Shown: positions 23,657 to 31,269 of the stretch, one piece after another
How the letters are laid out: each line of letters starts with the position of its first letter
Position numbering within the stretch: position 1 is the first letter of the stretch
Assembly (NCBI GenBank): GCA_002788515.1
Contig: PFRJ01000016.1
Location: forward strand, 1-31,269
From: Nitrosopumilales archaeon CG_4_9_14_0_2_um_filter_34_16
Lineage (GTDB): Archaea > Thermoproteota > Nitrososphaeria > Nitrososphaerales > Nitrosopumilaceae
DNA length: 31,269 bases
Direction: 5' to 3'
The notes under the pieces: generated by a model
What the model saw: the letters and a program-made list of their open reading frames with translations, nothing else
The model's database searches: none
Told to the model about the DNA's origin: nothing
Made by a program: the position numbers and the translations under genes

Positions 23657-24475
23657 TTGACATCCACTTCTGTTATTGATGAACTAAAGAAATCACAAAT
23701 CCTAGAACTATTAGAACAAGGAAAACGAGTTGATGGACGTGCACTTGATGAACCACGTAAAATTATAATTGAAACTAATGCAATTCCTAAAGCAAACGGC
23801 TCTGCAAGAATTCGTCTTGGTGATACTGAAGTTGTTTGTGGAGTAAAAATACAACCAGATAGACCATTTCCTGACACTGGTGATAAAGGACTTTTCATTT
23901 GTACTGCTGAACTTTTACCTCTATCTCATCCAACGGTAGAAACCGGACCACCACAACCTCCTGTTATTGAATTAGCAAGAGTTGTTGATAGAGGAATTCG
24001 AGAGAGTCACATGGTTGATGTTTCACAATTGGTTATAGAGAAAGACAAGTCTGTAATTGGTGTGTTTGCTGATAACGTTGTTGTTGATTATGATGGAAAC
24101 TTGTTTGACGCATGCTCTTATGCTACAACTGCTGCTTTACTATCTTCAAAAACTCCAAAGTGGAATTGGGTTGATGATCAACCTTCGCTTGTTGAAGGGG
24201 AATCTGTTGACTTGCCTATCTCAACAATTCCTGTATCTGTAACCATGGGAAAGATTGGAAATCACATTATTGTTGATCCAAACGGAGACGAGTGGGAAAG
24301 CATGGATGCACGTATTACAATTACCACTGATTCTAATGGCAATATTTGCGCACTCCAAAAAGGCGGCAGTGGCGGATTTACACAAGATGAAATTAATCAA
24401 TGTGGAGATGTATCAATTAGAGTAGGCGCAAAAATAAGAGAAAAATTAAAAGAGGTTCAAAAAGGTAGTCAATAA
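23657..24475 (+). CDS. rrp42: Exosome non-catalytic subunit Rrp42
   Basis: 272 residues, RNase PH fold without the catalytic Asp set; it structures the ring and helps bind RNA. VDGRALDEPRKIIIE at the N-terminus and ETGPPQPPVIELARVVDRG are typical. The start is TTG at 23657, supported by GGAGG (23642-23646) ten bases upstream; no closer ATG exists. eL43 begins one base after its stop. Confidence 0.96.
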   Translation: MTSTSVIDELKKSQILELLEQGKRVDGRALDEPRKIIIETNAIPKANGSARIRLGDTEVVCGVKIQPDRPFPDTGDKGLFICTAELLPLSHPTVETGPPQPPVIELARVVDRGIRESHMVDVSQLVIEKDKSVIGVFADNVVVDYDGNLFDACSYATTAALLSSKTPKWNWVDDQPSLVEGESVDLPISTIPVSVTMGKIGNHIIVDPNGDEWESMDARITITTDSNGNICALQKGGSGGFTQDEINQCGDVSIRVGAKIREKLKEVQKGSQ

Positions 24476-24476
24476 A

Positions 24477-24689
24477 ATGGCAAAAGCAAAGAAATCTCTT
24501 AAAGGATTAGGCGCTAGATACGGAATTAAACTTAGAAAACAATATACAAAAATCCACTTTCAATTAAAAGAAAAAAGGTCTTGTCCTGAATGTGGCTCTG
24601 TATCTTTTGGACGAGATGCCGTGGGTATCTGGTCTTGTAAAAAATGCAGCTATAAAGTAGCCGGAACTGCATATGACGTCAAACTTTAG
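24477..24689 (+). CDS. rpl37ae: Large ribosomal subunit protein eL43 (L37Ae)
   Basis: 70 residues. The zinc ribbon CPEC...CKKC (SCPECGSVSFGRDAVGIW then SCKKCSYKVAGTAYDV) identifies it. The N-terminus KSLKGLGARYGIKLRKQ is the rRNA-binding arm. It overlaps the next gene by 17 bases, and the exosome-eL43-Pcc1-prefoldin order is a known archaeal string. Confidence 0.96.
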   Translation: MAKAKKSLKGLGARYGIKLRKQYTKIHFQLKEKRSCPECGSVSFGRDAVGIWSCKKCSYKVAGTAYDVKL

Positions 24690-24918
24690 TGCAAAAATCA
24701 CTGTAAATGCTAAAGAAAAATCAAACGCAATTTATGATTCTATAAACACTGACAATGAATTTTATCCTGAAAATCCAGTGAAAACTAAGATTCGTCTTGA
24801 CAAACAAATTGTTATTTCTGTAGAGTCTGATCATCTAACACATTTGAGAGCTAACTTGAATTCCACACTTCGATTAATTCAGGCCAGCTATGATTCAATT
24901 GAATCGGTAAAGATATAA
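24673..24918 (+). CDS. pcc1: KEOPS complex subunit Pcc1
   Basis: 81 residues, the usual small size. KTKIRLDKQIVISVESDHLTHLRANLNS, written here in parts (IRLDKQIVISVESDH and LRANLNSTLRLI), is the Pcc1 core, with helix-strand alternation. It dimerises in the KEOPS/EKC complex that makes the t6A base of tRNAs. It begins inside the eL43 gene (17-base overlap). The small size limits certainty, but the position between eL43 and prefoldin is the standard one. Confidence 0.88.
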   Translation: MTSNFSAKITVNAKEKSNAIYDSINTDNEFYPENPVKTKIRLDKQIVISVESDHLTHLRANLNSTLRLIQASYDSIESVKI

Positions 24919-24941
24919 TGAAACAGATTTTTTGATTAAAT

Positions 24942-25331
24942 ATGTCAACAGGACAAATGCCACCATGGCTTCAAGAGCAACTTGTGAAACTACAACAATC
25001 ACAACAAAATTTGCAATCAATAATGACTCAAAAACAACATCTTCAAATTGAAAAAGCTGAAACAGAAAAAGCTCTTGAAGAACTAAAAAAGGTTGCAGAT
25101 GGTGAAGCAGTATACAAACAATCTGGAACCGTTTTGATTAAATCAAAAAAACAAGAATTAATTGATGAATTAGAAGAAAGAATTGAATTAACTAAAACAC
25201 GTGCAACGGTTCTTGAAAAACAAGAAACACGTCTTAAAGAATCGCTCAAGGAACAAGAAAGTAAAATTACTGAAATGATGAAAAGTGGCTCTCAAACCCC
25301 TTCACCCGTAGAAGATAATCCTAGAAAATAA
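24942..25331 (+). CDS. pfdB: Prefoldin beta subunit
   Basis: 129 residues: two long coiled-coil helices (about 8-55 and 75-118) joined by a beta-hairpin (EAVYKQSGTVLIKSKK), as in archaeal prefoldin beta. It forms a hexamer with the alpha subunit and hands unfolded proteins to the thermosome. The C-terminus ends in a short acidic, Pro-containing tail. ATG at 24942 is 23 bases after Pcc1. Confidence 0.94.
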   Translation: MSTGQMPPWLQEQLVKLQQSQQNLQSIMTQKQHLQIEKAETEKALEELKKVADGEAVYKQSGTVLIKSKKQELIDELEERIELTKTRATVLEKQETRLKESLKEQESKITEMMKSGSQTPSPVEDNPRK

Positions 25332-25383
25332 TTTTTCCACAAATTTCATATAAGATATTAACAATTCACTTCAAACAATATGT

Positions 25384-26070
25384 ATGAAATTAGACCAACT
25401 TCGAATTATTGTAGATGAGAGAGAACGTAAAAGTGGCATTCCTGATCTTCTCAAATCTGTTGGTCTAAATCTAGAGATGAAGACATTGCCTATTGGAGAT
25501 TACATTGTAGCTCCCGAAACTGTTGTTGAAAGAAAGAGCATTCGTGATCTTATGGCCTCTGTTTTTGATGGACGACTATTTGATCAATGCTCGCGATTAA
25601 AGGAACATTTTGAAAATCCAATTGTTCTCATGGAAGGAAATGTTGATGAAATTGAGGAAATCACTGAAAACCCATTGATCTTTTATGGTGCCATTTCTAC
25701 TGTCGTTCTTGATTTTAAAATTCCAGTTATTCCAACTCCCAGTGCATCTCATACTGCTAAATTACTAGTATCAATGTGTTCAAGACAAGATTCTCACAAA
25801 GGACCATTTTTGAAAAAAATTAAAAAATCAAATGATCTGGAAAAACAACAACTATCTATTCTCTGTAGCTTACCTGGAATTGGAGAAAAATTCGCAGTAC
25901 GAATGCTTACAAAATTTGGAACTCCTTTGAATGTTTTTAGTGCGACTCTGACTGAATTATCAAAGATCGAAGGTTTAGGTGAAGCCAGAGCAAAAAAAAT
26001 CAAAAAGACTCTGGACACTCAAAGCAAATTTCTCAAATCTTCAAATCAAAAAACTCTACATGATGTATGA
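25384..26070 (+). CDS. XPF/ERCC4-type structure-specific nuclease, short form
   Basis: 228 residues. The nuclease motif GD-x9-ERK-x3-D is present: G38-D39 (PIGDYIV), E49-R50-K51 and D55, with D11 from IIVDERER. The C-terminal part has two helix-hairpin-helix motifs (LPGIGEKFAVRML, IEGLGEARAKKI). There is no helicase domain, so it is the crenarchaeal-like short XPF, not Hef. It cuts 3' flaps and related branches. The end NQKTLHDV resembles a PCNA-binding (PIP) box but lacks the aromatic pair. ATG at 25384 is used; another ATG at 25380 is in a different frame. Confidence 0.9.
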   Translation: MKLDQLRIIVDERERKSGIPDLLKSVGLNLEMKTLPIGDYIVAPETVVERKSIRDLMASVFDGRLFDQCSRLKEHFENPIVLMEGNVDEIEEITENPLIFYGAISTVVLDFKIPVIPTPSASHTAKLLVSMCSRQDSHKGPFLKKIKKSNDLEKQQLSILCSLPGIGEKFAVRMLTKFGTPLNVFSATLTELSKIEGLGEARAKKIKKTLDTQSKFLKSSNQKTLHDV

Positions 26071-26101
26071 TATAATTACATAAATTAACAAATCCAGTGT
26101 T

Positions 26102-26590
26102 TTACGCTAATTTACTCTTGAGTAATTTCCTTTTCAACGGGGTTCCACACATAGAACATTCTTTTCCTGAAGTTTGGTTAATTCTACATCCTGGACAATA
26201 ATGAATCCACATCCCTACATCTTCTATCCCTTTGGTCATAATTGATGATATTTTCAAGCCTAAATTCTTAGAAACATTTGAGATTGCATAATCATCGCTA
26301 ATTATTTCACCATTCAATTCTATGCATAATGCAATAATCGAAATGTCTTGTTTTGATAACTGTGGAAAATCTCCAGTGTTTTTTGAAGCTTTTATAGCAT
26401 TTTTTGTTGACTCTGGATCTGGCTCTCTAATTTTTAATCTGTTTGTCTCAAGTAGAGTCCCCAATGCATCATGATTTTTTTTAATGTGTTTTATTTCCTC
26501 ATATACTAAAGATGTGGTGTAACAATCTTCAGATGAACTAAATGGCACTCCTGCATAAAATGCACTAGCATCTAAAATTCTAAAACCCAA
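26102..26590 (-). CDS. nob1: rRNA endonuclease Nob1 (PIN domain with zinc ribbon)
   Basis: 162 residues. PIN domain with acidic residues D7 (LDASAFY), E31, D82 and D99/D100 (ISDDYAI), followed by a C-terminal zinc ribbon CPGC...CSMC (C132, C135, C145, C148). It makes the final 3' cut of 16S rRNA. The first 11 bases overlap the end of the NAD kinase gene, so the two are co-transcribed. Confidence 0.93.
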   Translation of the reverse strand: MGFRILDASAFYAGVPFSSSEDCYTTSLVYEEIKHIKKNHDALGTLLETNRLKIREPDPESTKNAIKASKNTGDFPQLSKQDISIIALCIELNGEIISDDYAISNVSKNLGLKISSIMTKGIEDVGMWIHYCPGCRINQTSGKECSMCGTPLKRKLLKSKLA

Positions 26591-27395
26591 GCTTGCTCAT
26601 CTGTCTCAGCCCTCGTTTTTTTAATCTTACAAAGACTGCTGGTTTCTTGTATTTCTTGATTGTAATTGGTTCTTCATATCCTGCTGCTCTTACTACCTGC
26701 GCATCCATCGCTATACTGCAATCATGAGAACTTGTTATTTCAATTTTCTCATCTGGAACAACTAATGATGCTAATCTGTATACTGGTGCAACAGGAGTAA
26801 TGATTAAGACATCTAAGCTTTCATGTAATATTGGACCTCCTAATGAAAAAGAATGTCCAGTTGATCCACTTGGAGTTGCAATTATCACTCCGTCCATTTT
26901 CTGTTTTACAACGTCGTCTTGAAATTTTATTTTAATTTCTGCAGTTTTAGTCAAATTTGTTCTTGTAATGTAAATCTCATTCAATGCGGGTGGAAATTCT
27001 TTTCCTCCACAAGATGCAACAACTCTTGTTCTCTTGTCTAAAAAGAAATTATCTTTTAAAATCTGATCTATGGCATTATCAATTTCTTCAATTGTAATTT
27101 CTGCTAAAATGCCTCTATTTCCACCCACGTTAATTGTTAGAATAGGTGTTTCATTATCTAAATTTCTAAAAACTCGAAGGGTAGTTCCATCTCCTCCTAG
27201 AGTGATTACTAAATCCAGTTTTTCTTTTTTTAGTTCTTCTAATGTTTCTATTTGCTGTGCCCCTTCTACCTGAATTGGTGCAATTGTAAACACTGTTGCT
27301 TTTTTTGCCAAAAGTTTTTTTGTAACATTTTTTGCTGCCTGTTCTGAATCTTTAGATCCAACCTTACTCACAACTGCCACTTTTTGTAGTTTCAA
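26580..27395 (-). CDS. nadK: NAD kinase
   Basis: 271 residues. GGDGT (67-71) is the nucleotide-phosphate motif, NEIYITR (139-145) and DGVIIATPSGSTGHSFSLGG (168-187) form the NAD site. It makes NADP from NAD, using ATP or, in some archaea, polyphosphate. It is the first gene of the NAD kinase-Nob1 unit and lies divergent from the rhodanese gene. Size and motifs are normal. Confidence 0.96.
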   Translation of the reverse strand: MKLQKVAVVSKVGSKDSEQAAKNVTKKLLAKKATVFTIAPIQVEGAQQIETLEELKKEKLDLVITLGGDGTTLRVFRNLDNETPILTINVGGNRGILAEITIEEIDNAIDQILKDNFFLDKRTRVVASCGGKEFPPALNEIYITRTNLTKTAEIKIKFQDDVVKQKMDGVIIATPSGSTGHSFSLGGPILHESLDVLIITPVAPVYRLASLVVPDEKIEITSSHDCSIAMDAQVVRAAGYEEPITIKKYKKPAVFVRLKKRGLRQMSKLGF

Positions 27396-27448
27396 GCAGT
27401 TCTTCTGAACCGTATTTACTTAAAAATGATATTTTTTCTTGGAAAAAC

Positions 27449-27457
27449 AATTAAGTA
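27449..27457 (+). promoter_or_regulatory. TATA-like box before the rhodanese gene
   Basis: AATTAAGTA lies 23-31 nt before the ATG at 27480 and supports that start over the in-frame ATG at 27426, which would place the box inside the gene. Confidence 0.4.
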
Positions 27458-27479
27458 TGAAAACAAATCCGTACAAAAT

Positions 27480-28325
27480 ATGGCTTATGCACATCCTGAA
27501 GTATTAGTTGACACTGAATGGGTATCAAAAAATTCTCCTAGTGAAAAAAGGAAATTAGTTGAAGTCGATTACGATCCTGTAAATGGATATCAAAAAGGCC
27601 ACATTGATGGTGCCAGCTTAATCTGGTGGAAACGTGATATCAATGATCCTGTTACTAGGGACATTATTGGTAAAAAAGCATTTGAAGCACTAATGTCAAA
27701 AAATGGAATTACTGCAGATACCGAAGTAATTCTTTATGGTGATTTTAATAATTGGTTTGCAGCATTCGTTTTCTGGGTTTTCAAAATCTATGGTCATGAA
27801 AATCTAAAGATCATGAATGGTGGACGAAAAAAATGGGAATTAGAAAATAAAAGTTACACTACGGATGAACCTCAAATAGCATCGACAAATTACATTGCAC
27901 AACCTCCAGATGAAGGATTACGTGCATATCTATTTGATGTCAGTAGAGCATTGGGAAAAGAAGACACTGTAATGGTTGATGTACGATCTCCTGCAGAATT
28001 CTCTGGACAAATCACCGCTCCTCCGGAATACCCCATGGAGCATGCACAAAGAGGTGGCCACATACCTAATGCAAATAACATTCCATGGGCAACTGCAGTT
28101 AATGATGCTGATGGCACGTTCAAATCTGTAGAAGAGTTACGCCAAAACTATGAACCAAAAGGCGTTACTCCTGACAAGGATGTAATTTGTTATTGCAGAA
28201 TTGGTGAAAGATCCTCGCACAGTTGGTTTGTTCTAAAATATTTACTTGGATATCCTCAGGTTCGAAACTATGATGGTTCTTGGACTGAATGGGGTAATAT
28301 GATAGGTAATCCTGTGGAAAAATAA
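27480..28325 (+). CDS. Two-domain rhodanese (sulfurtransferase)
   Basis: 281 residues from the ATG at 27480. The N-terminal rhodanese domain has no cysteine at the active loop (it reads LYGDFNNWFA) and is structural. The C-terminal domain carries C239 in CYCRIGERSSHS, the active-site loop of thiosulfate or 3-mercaptopyruvate sulfurtransferases. GHIDGA and GGHIPNANNIPW are the domain-entry motifs. The six-residue loop with Arg at both flanks favours thiosulfate over mercaptopyruvate, but not decisively. A small gene follows two bases after the stop. Confidence 0.88.
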   Translation: MAYAHPEVLVDTEWVSKNSPSEKRKLVEVDYDPVNGYQKGHIDGASLIWWKRDINDPVTRDIIGKKAFEALMSKNGITADTEVILYGDFNNWFAAFVFWVFKIYGHENLKIMNGGRKKWELENKSYTTDEPQIASTNYIAQPPDEGLRAYLFDVSRALGKEDTVMVDVRSPAEFSGQITAPPEYPMEHAQRGGHIPNANNIPWATAVNDADGTFKSVEELRQNYEPKGVTPDKDVICYCRIGERSSHSWFVLKYLLGYPQVRNYDGSWTEWGNMIGNPVEK

Positions 28326-28326
28326 C

Positions 28327-28635
28327 TTGCTCTTAGACCTTCCTATTCTTGAGAAAGGCACTTTCTATTTTATTAAAGATGGAGAATCTGATATCATAAT
28401 GGAAGATAAAACAAAGCGTGGTCTTGAAATTAAAGAAACGTCCATTGATGAAAAACTAAATGTCAAAGCTGACAAAGGAATGATCCACGATATGGATGGG
28501 ATTGGGCATTGGGTTTCTATACGATGGTTTTTTCCAAAAGATGAATATGATCTAGATCAAGTAATTACTCATGCGGAGGCAATGGAAAAAAAATACACCG
28601 AACTCCGAGAACTTACGTGCCCTGATGATGACTGA
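28327..28635 (+). CDS. Conserved hypothetical protein, 102 aa
   Basis: Not recognised. A soluble, acidic 102-residue protein starting at a TTG two bases after the rhodanese stop, so probably co-translated. A central GIGHWVSIRWFFP (around 57-69) and a C-terminal charged helix with EAMEKKYTELRELTCPDDD are visible. One cysteine sits near the end. Its location between a rhodanese and a ferredoxin suggests, without proof, a part in sulfur or electron transfer. Confidence 0.55.
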   Translation: MLLDLPILEKGTFYFIKDGESDIIMEDKTKRGLEIKETSIDEKLNVKADKGMIHDMDGIGHWVSIRWFFPKDEYDLDQVITHAEAMEKKYTELRELTCPDDD

Positions 28636-28671
28636 TAACCTTTTTATCTAAAATCAAGTTAGATACATCAT

Positions 28672-29619
28672 ATGTCATTACTTCTAAAAGATCGAGTTTG
28701 GTCAATGGAAGCACCTACAGCTAAACGTGGTGTGTATCCATTACATGGATTCAAACTAGGGCTTTACAGATTACCAATAACACTTGAAAATCCTTTAGAA
28801 CTAAAATCAGTTCATGATGGTCTCAAAAAGGCATTTGAAATGGACATGTATGCAGACAGAATTTTTGCAACATATAGGTGGAAAGAGCAAAGCATGGATG
28901 ATCCTGATGCAAAAGGATACCAAGAAGTTGACTTATCAGTTACAGTAGAAATTGTCACTGGCGAAGTCGTAGACATTATTTATCAAATCTTTCCAATAGA
29001 GAAATTTGGTGATCCAAATTGGGTTAAAGATTATAGAAAGAAGGCTGATCATTTTGCAAAAATGGTAATTGATACAATCTTACGAAATACAATTTTAGCT
29101 GACAAGATGATTTCTCATCTTGTAAAAACAGAAAAAATATCTGAAGTAGCAGCTATACAAAAACTTGAAGAGATCACTCCTTTAGCTAAAATTGTTCTTG
29201 GTGCAAAACCAAAACCTGTTGAAGCCAAAGATGAGGATGCTGTAGAAGATGACGAATCAATTGAAATCCCAGATGGTGCTAAACCCGGTCCAATTGATGT
29301 TGATTACAAATCAAAGATGAAACCATCTAGCGTGTATGAAGCTCCTGAACACACAATCAAAACTTGGGGAAGGAAAGGCACCAATAATGGAATCTTGGGT
29401 GTTTGGGGAGAATTTGTTTCAGTAGATTATGATATTTGTGTAGCTGATGGCGGATGTATTGAAGCATGCCCTGTAGGTGTCTATGAATGGTTTGACACTC
29501 CTGGAAATCCTGCATCTGAAAAGAAACCATTAATGTCAAAAGAACCTGATTGCATATTCTGTCTTGCATGCGAAGGTGTTTGTCCTCCTCAGGCAATCAA
29601 AATTTTTGAGCAAAAATAA
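28672..29619 (+). CDS. Seven-iron-type ferredoxin with about 200-residue N-terminal domain
   Basis: 315 residues. The C-terminal 70 are a dicluster ferredoxin. C256-x5-C262-x3-C266-P, with Asp where the second Cys would be (CVADGGCIEACP), fits a [3Fe-4S] site as in Sulfolobus/Thermoplasma ferredoxins. C294, C297, C300 and C266 would hold a [4Fe-4S] cluster, and C304 completes the first. The stretch YEWFDTPGNPASEKKP is typical of that ferredoxin type. The His that would bind zinc in those proteins is Trp here (GVWGEF). The N-terminal domain (1-200, with YPLHGFKLGLYRLPI and an acidic linker around 210-235) is not recognised. Confidence 0.88.
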   Translation: MSLLLKDRVWSMEAPTAKRGVYPLHGFKLGLYRLPITLENPLELKSVHDGLKKAFEMDMYADRIFATYRWKEQSMDDPDAKGYQEVDLSVTVEIVTGEVVDIIYQIFPIEKFGDPNWVKDYRKKADHFAKMVIDTILRNTILADKMISHLVKTEKISEVAAIQKLEEITPLAKIVLGAKPKPVEAKDEDAVEDDESIEIPDGAKPGPIDVDYKSKMKPSSVYEAPEHTIKTWGRKGTNNGILGVWGEFVSVDYDICVADGGCIEACPVGVYEWFDTPGNPASEKKPLMSKEPDCIFCLACEGVCPPQAIKIFEQK

Positions 29620-29636
29620 TTTGAATCTTTTACAAG

Positions 29637-29644
29637 TATAAATA
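29637..29644 (+). promoter_or_regulatory. TATA box of the glycosyltransferase gene
   Basis: TATAAATA, the clearest TATA box in the window, lies about 29-36 nt upstream of the ATG at 29673, so the gene has its own promoter 18 bases after the ferredoxin stop. Confidence 0.65.
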
Positions 29645-29672
29645 GCGAATAGTGATTCTGTGAATTTGGGAC

Positions 29673-31269
29673 ATGGTATTAAACCCCTTCACTACATTTG
29701 TATTTGATCTTTTTATTTTCTCGGCAATCATAATCACGGCATACACTGTTAATTTCTATTATCTTGCTTTTCTTTCTCGAAAAAGAAAAGGTATTCTATC
29801 TACTCTTGATTGGGGAACTCCATCTGTGACAATTCAATTACCTATATACAACGAAAAATATGTTGCAAAGAGACTTGTAGATGCTGTATGTACTTTAGAT
29901 TACCCAAAAAATAAAATGCGAATAATGGTTTGCGATGATTCTGATGATGATACTGTTGAATTGTTAGAAAATGTAGTTAATGATTATCAAAAACAAGGAT
30001 TTCAAATTGAACACATAAGACGTGGAACAAGAAAAGGGTACAAGGCAGGGGCTCTAAAACATGCAATGCAAACAACTGATACTGATCTTGTTGCTATCTT
30101 TGACGCAGATTTCATACCACCAACATGGTTTCTTAAGCGAGCCATTCCGCACTTTTCAAAACCCGGGATTGGTTTAGTACAATGTAGATGGGGTCATGTG
30201 AATGAAAACTATTCCACCATTACTCAAGTTCAGGCTCTTAGTCTTGACTTTCATTTTCTTGTAGAGCAAAAAGCAAAAAGCAACTCTCATTTGTTTATGA
30301 ATTTTAATGGTACCGCTGGAATTTGGAGACGCAGTTGTATTGAGGATGCTGGAGGGTGGCATACTGCTACTCTTGTTGAAGATCTTGATTTGAGTTATAG
30401 GGCACAAATGAAAGGATGGAAATGTGTATTTTTACCTGACATTGTAGTTGATGCAGAACTACCTGCACAAATGAATGCTGCTAAAAGACAACAATTTCGT
30501 TGGGCAAAAGGTTCTATTCAATGTGCAGTAAAATTACTTTCTGATGTTATGTTACAACGTAAAGTATCCATCGAAGCAAAAATTCAAGCGTTCATTCAAC
30601 TTACTCGTCACATTGTTTATCCACTAATGCTGATACAATTCTTAGCATTACCTGTTCTATTGGCTGGTCAAATCAATCTGTATGTGGTGAGTTTTCTTCC
30701 TGCATTAACTATAGCAACGTATCTTGCAATGGGTCCAGGTGCCTATCTTGTCATTATACATGGAATGTATGATAAATCATGGAAATCAAAAGCAAAATTA
30801 CTTCCAGCATTGTTAGTCTATAATGCAGGAATGTCTGTTAACAACACTGTTGCAGTCTTTGATGCAATTATTGGTAAGAAAAATGAATTTCTGCGAACTC
30901 CAAAATATGGAATTATTACAAAAGACGATGATTGGCGAAACAAGGCATATAATTTACCCTTCACACAAACAACTCTTTTAGAAATATTTTTTGGAGTTTA
31001 TGGAATTATGGGTATTTTTATCTCCATATTTTCAAATAATCCTGTTTTTATTCCTATTATCCTCCTCCAAACTCTTGGCTTTTTCTATATTGCTTACATG
31101 AGTTTGTCGCATACTAGATTTAAGAAAAATAATTCTTATAATGATAAACCTCTAACAAAGAAAGAAAAAACTGCTAATCGTGTTTACAAACTTGCAATGG
31201 TTGGAATTCTTGCGATAATTGTTTTTGGCGGATACATGGCAATTTCTGGTTACAATACTGACATTTACC
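29673..31269 (+). CDS. Cellulose-synthase-like membrane glycosyltransferase, GT2 (3' end cut by window)
   Basis: At least 532 residues, open to the window end. A first hydrophobic segment (about 8-32) is followed by the GT2 catalytic domain: TIQLPIYNEKYVAKR, CDDSDDD, FDADFIPP (the metal-binding DxD), LVEDLDLSYR (the catalytic base) and QQFRW (the QxxRW motif of processive synthases). More membrane segments follow. This D, D, D, QxxRW set is that of polysaccharide synthases such as cellulose synthase-like proteins that build and export a beta-linked glucan or similar polymer. The sugar and polymer are not known. It has its own TATA box. Confidence 0.88.
   Translation, partial: MVLNPFTTFVFDLFIFSAIIITAYTVNFYYLAFLSRKRKGILSTLDWGTPSVTIQLPIYNEKYVAKRLVDAVCTLDYPKNKMRIMVCDDSDDDTVELLENVVNDYQKQGFQIEHIRRGTRKGYKAGALKHAMQTTDTDLVAIFDADFIPPTWFLKRAIPHFSKPGIGLVQCRWGHVNENYSTITQVQALSLDFHFLVEQKAKSNSHLFMNFNGTAGIWRRSCIEDAGGWHTATLVEDLDLSYRAQMKGWKCVFLPDIVVDAELPAQMNAAKRQQFRWAKGSIQCAVKLLSDVMLQRKVSIEAKIQAFIQLTRHIVYPLMLIQFLALPVLLAGQINLYVVSFLPALTIATYLAMGPGAYLVIIHGMYDKSWKSKAKLLPALLVYNAGMSVNNTVAVFDAIIGKKNEFLRTPKYGIITKDDDWRNKAYNLPFTQTTLLEIFFGVYGIMGIFISIFSNNPVFIPIILLQTLGFFYIAYMSLSHTRFKKNNSYNDKPLTKKEKTANRVYKLAMVGILAIIVFGGYMAISGYNTDIY

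Noticed and set aside
25384..26070. A Hef-type helicase-nuclease.
   Set aside because: No helicase domain precedes the nuclease; the frame starts directly at the nuclease fold.
29357..29596. Minus-strand frame of 79 codons across the ferredoxin domain.
   Set aside because: It is a shadow of the ferredoxin gene; its translation is His/Gln-rich and has no start context or promoter.

Overview
The window looks like a low-GC genome from the Nitrososphaerota (Thaumarchaeota), close to the Nitrosopumilales. The evidence is the gene set and its style: archaeal Rpo3, uS9, uL13, eL18 and eL43, SBDS next to the Rrp4/Rrp41/Rrp42 exosome genes, a KEOPS Pcc1 subunit, prefoldin, Nob1, a short XPF-type nuclease, an F420 ligase (CofE), a two-subunit 2-oxoacid:ferredoxin oxidoreductase and a ferredoxin with a long N-terminal extension. 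TATA-like boxes lie 25-35 nt upstream of many starts, some genes use GGTGAT-type ribosome sites, and GTG/TTG starts are frequent. No ammonia oxidation gene is present, so the window alone cannot separate an ammonia oxidiser from a related heterotroph.

Region 1 (1-4316) is the end of a membrane operon related to hydrogenase-4/formate hydrogenlyase (Hyf order E-F-G-H/I). All four cysteines that would hold the NiFe centre in the large subunit are replaced (CxxC to SGDE at the first site; both cysteines lost at the C-terminal site). The NuoB-type Fe-S site and the charged residues of the antiporter-like membrane subunit are kept. This is an energy-converting-hydrogenase-related (Ehr-like) complex without a hydrogenase site, and it is the most interesting system here.

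Region 2 (4317-8650) holds a broken Lrp/AsnC ligand-binding-domain gene next to an intact second domain, an L-2-hydroxyglutarate-oxidase-like flavoprotein, a D-2-hydroxyacid dehydrogenase, small hypothetical genes and a cysteine-rich mini-protein. Region 3 (8659-14640) holds the 2-oxoacid:ferredoxin oxidoreductase AB pair, a set of lineage-type hypothetical proteins and cofE. Region 4 (14641-15064) is a 430-base gap with a possible 24-residue ORF and two hairpins. Region 5 (15065-18827) holds two consecutive LeuC-LeuD pairs of different types.

Region 6 (18805-27395) is an information-processing block. It contains a nucleotidyltransferase, the eL18-uL13-uS9 genes with rpo3 upstream on the minus strand, then SBDS-Rrp4-Rrp41-Rrp42-eL43-Pcc1-prefoldin beta and an XPF-like nuclease on the plus strand, and NAD kinase-Nob1 on the minus strand. 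Region 7 (27480-31269) has a two-domain rhodanese, a small hypothetical gene, a ferredoxin with about 200 extra residues, and the start of a cellulose-synthase-like glycosyltransferase cut by the window end. A plausible link, not shown by the sequence, is ferredoxin: the 2-oxoacid oxidoreductase would reduce it, and the Ehr-like complex could exchange electrons with it while moving ions.
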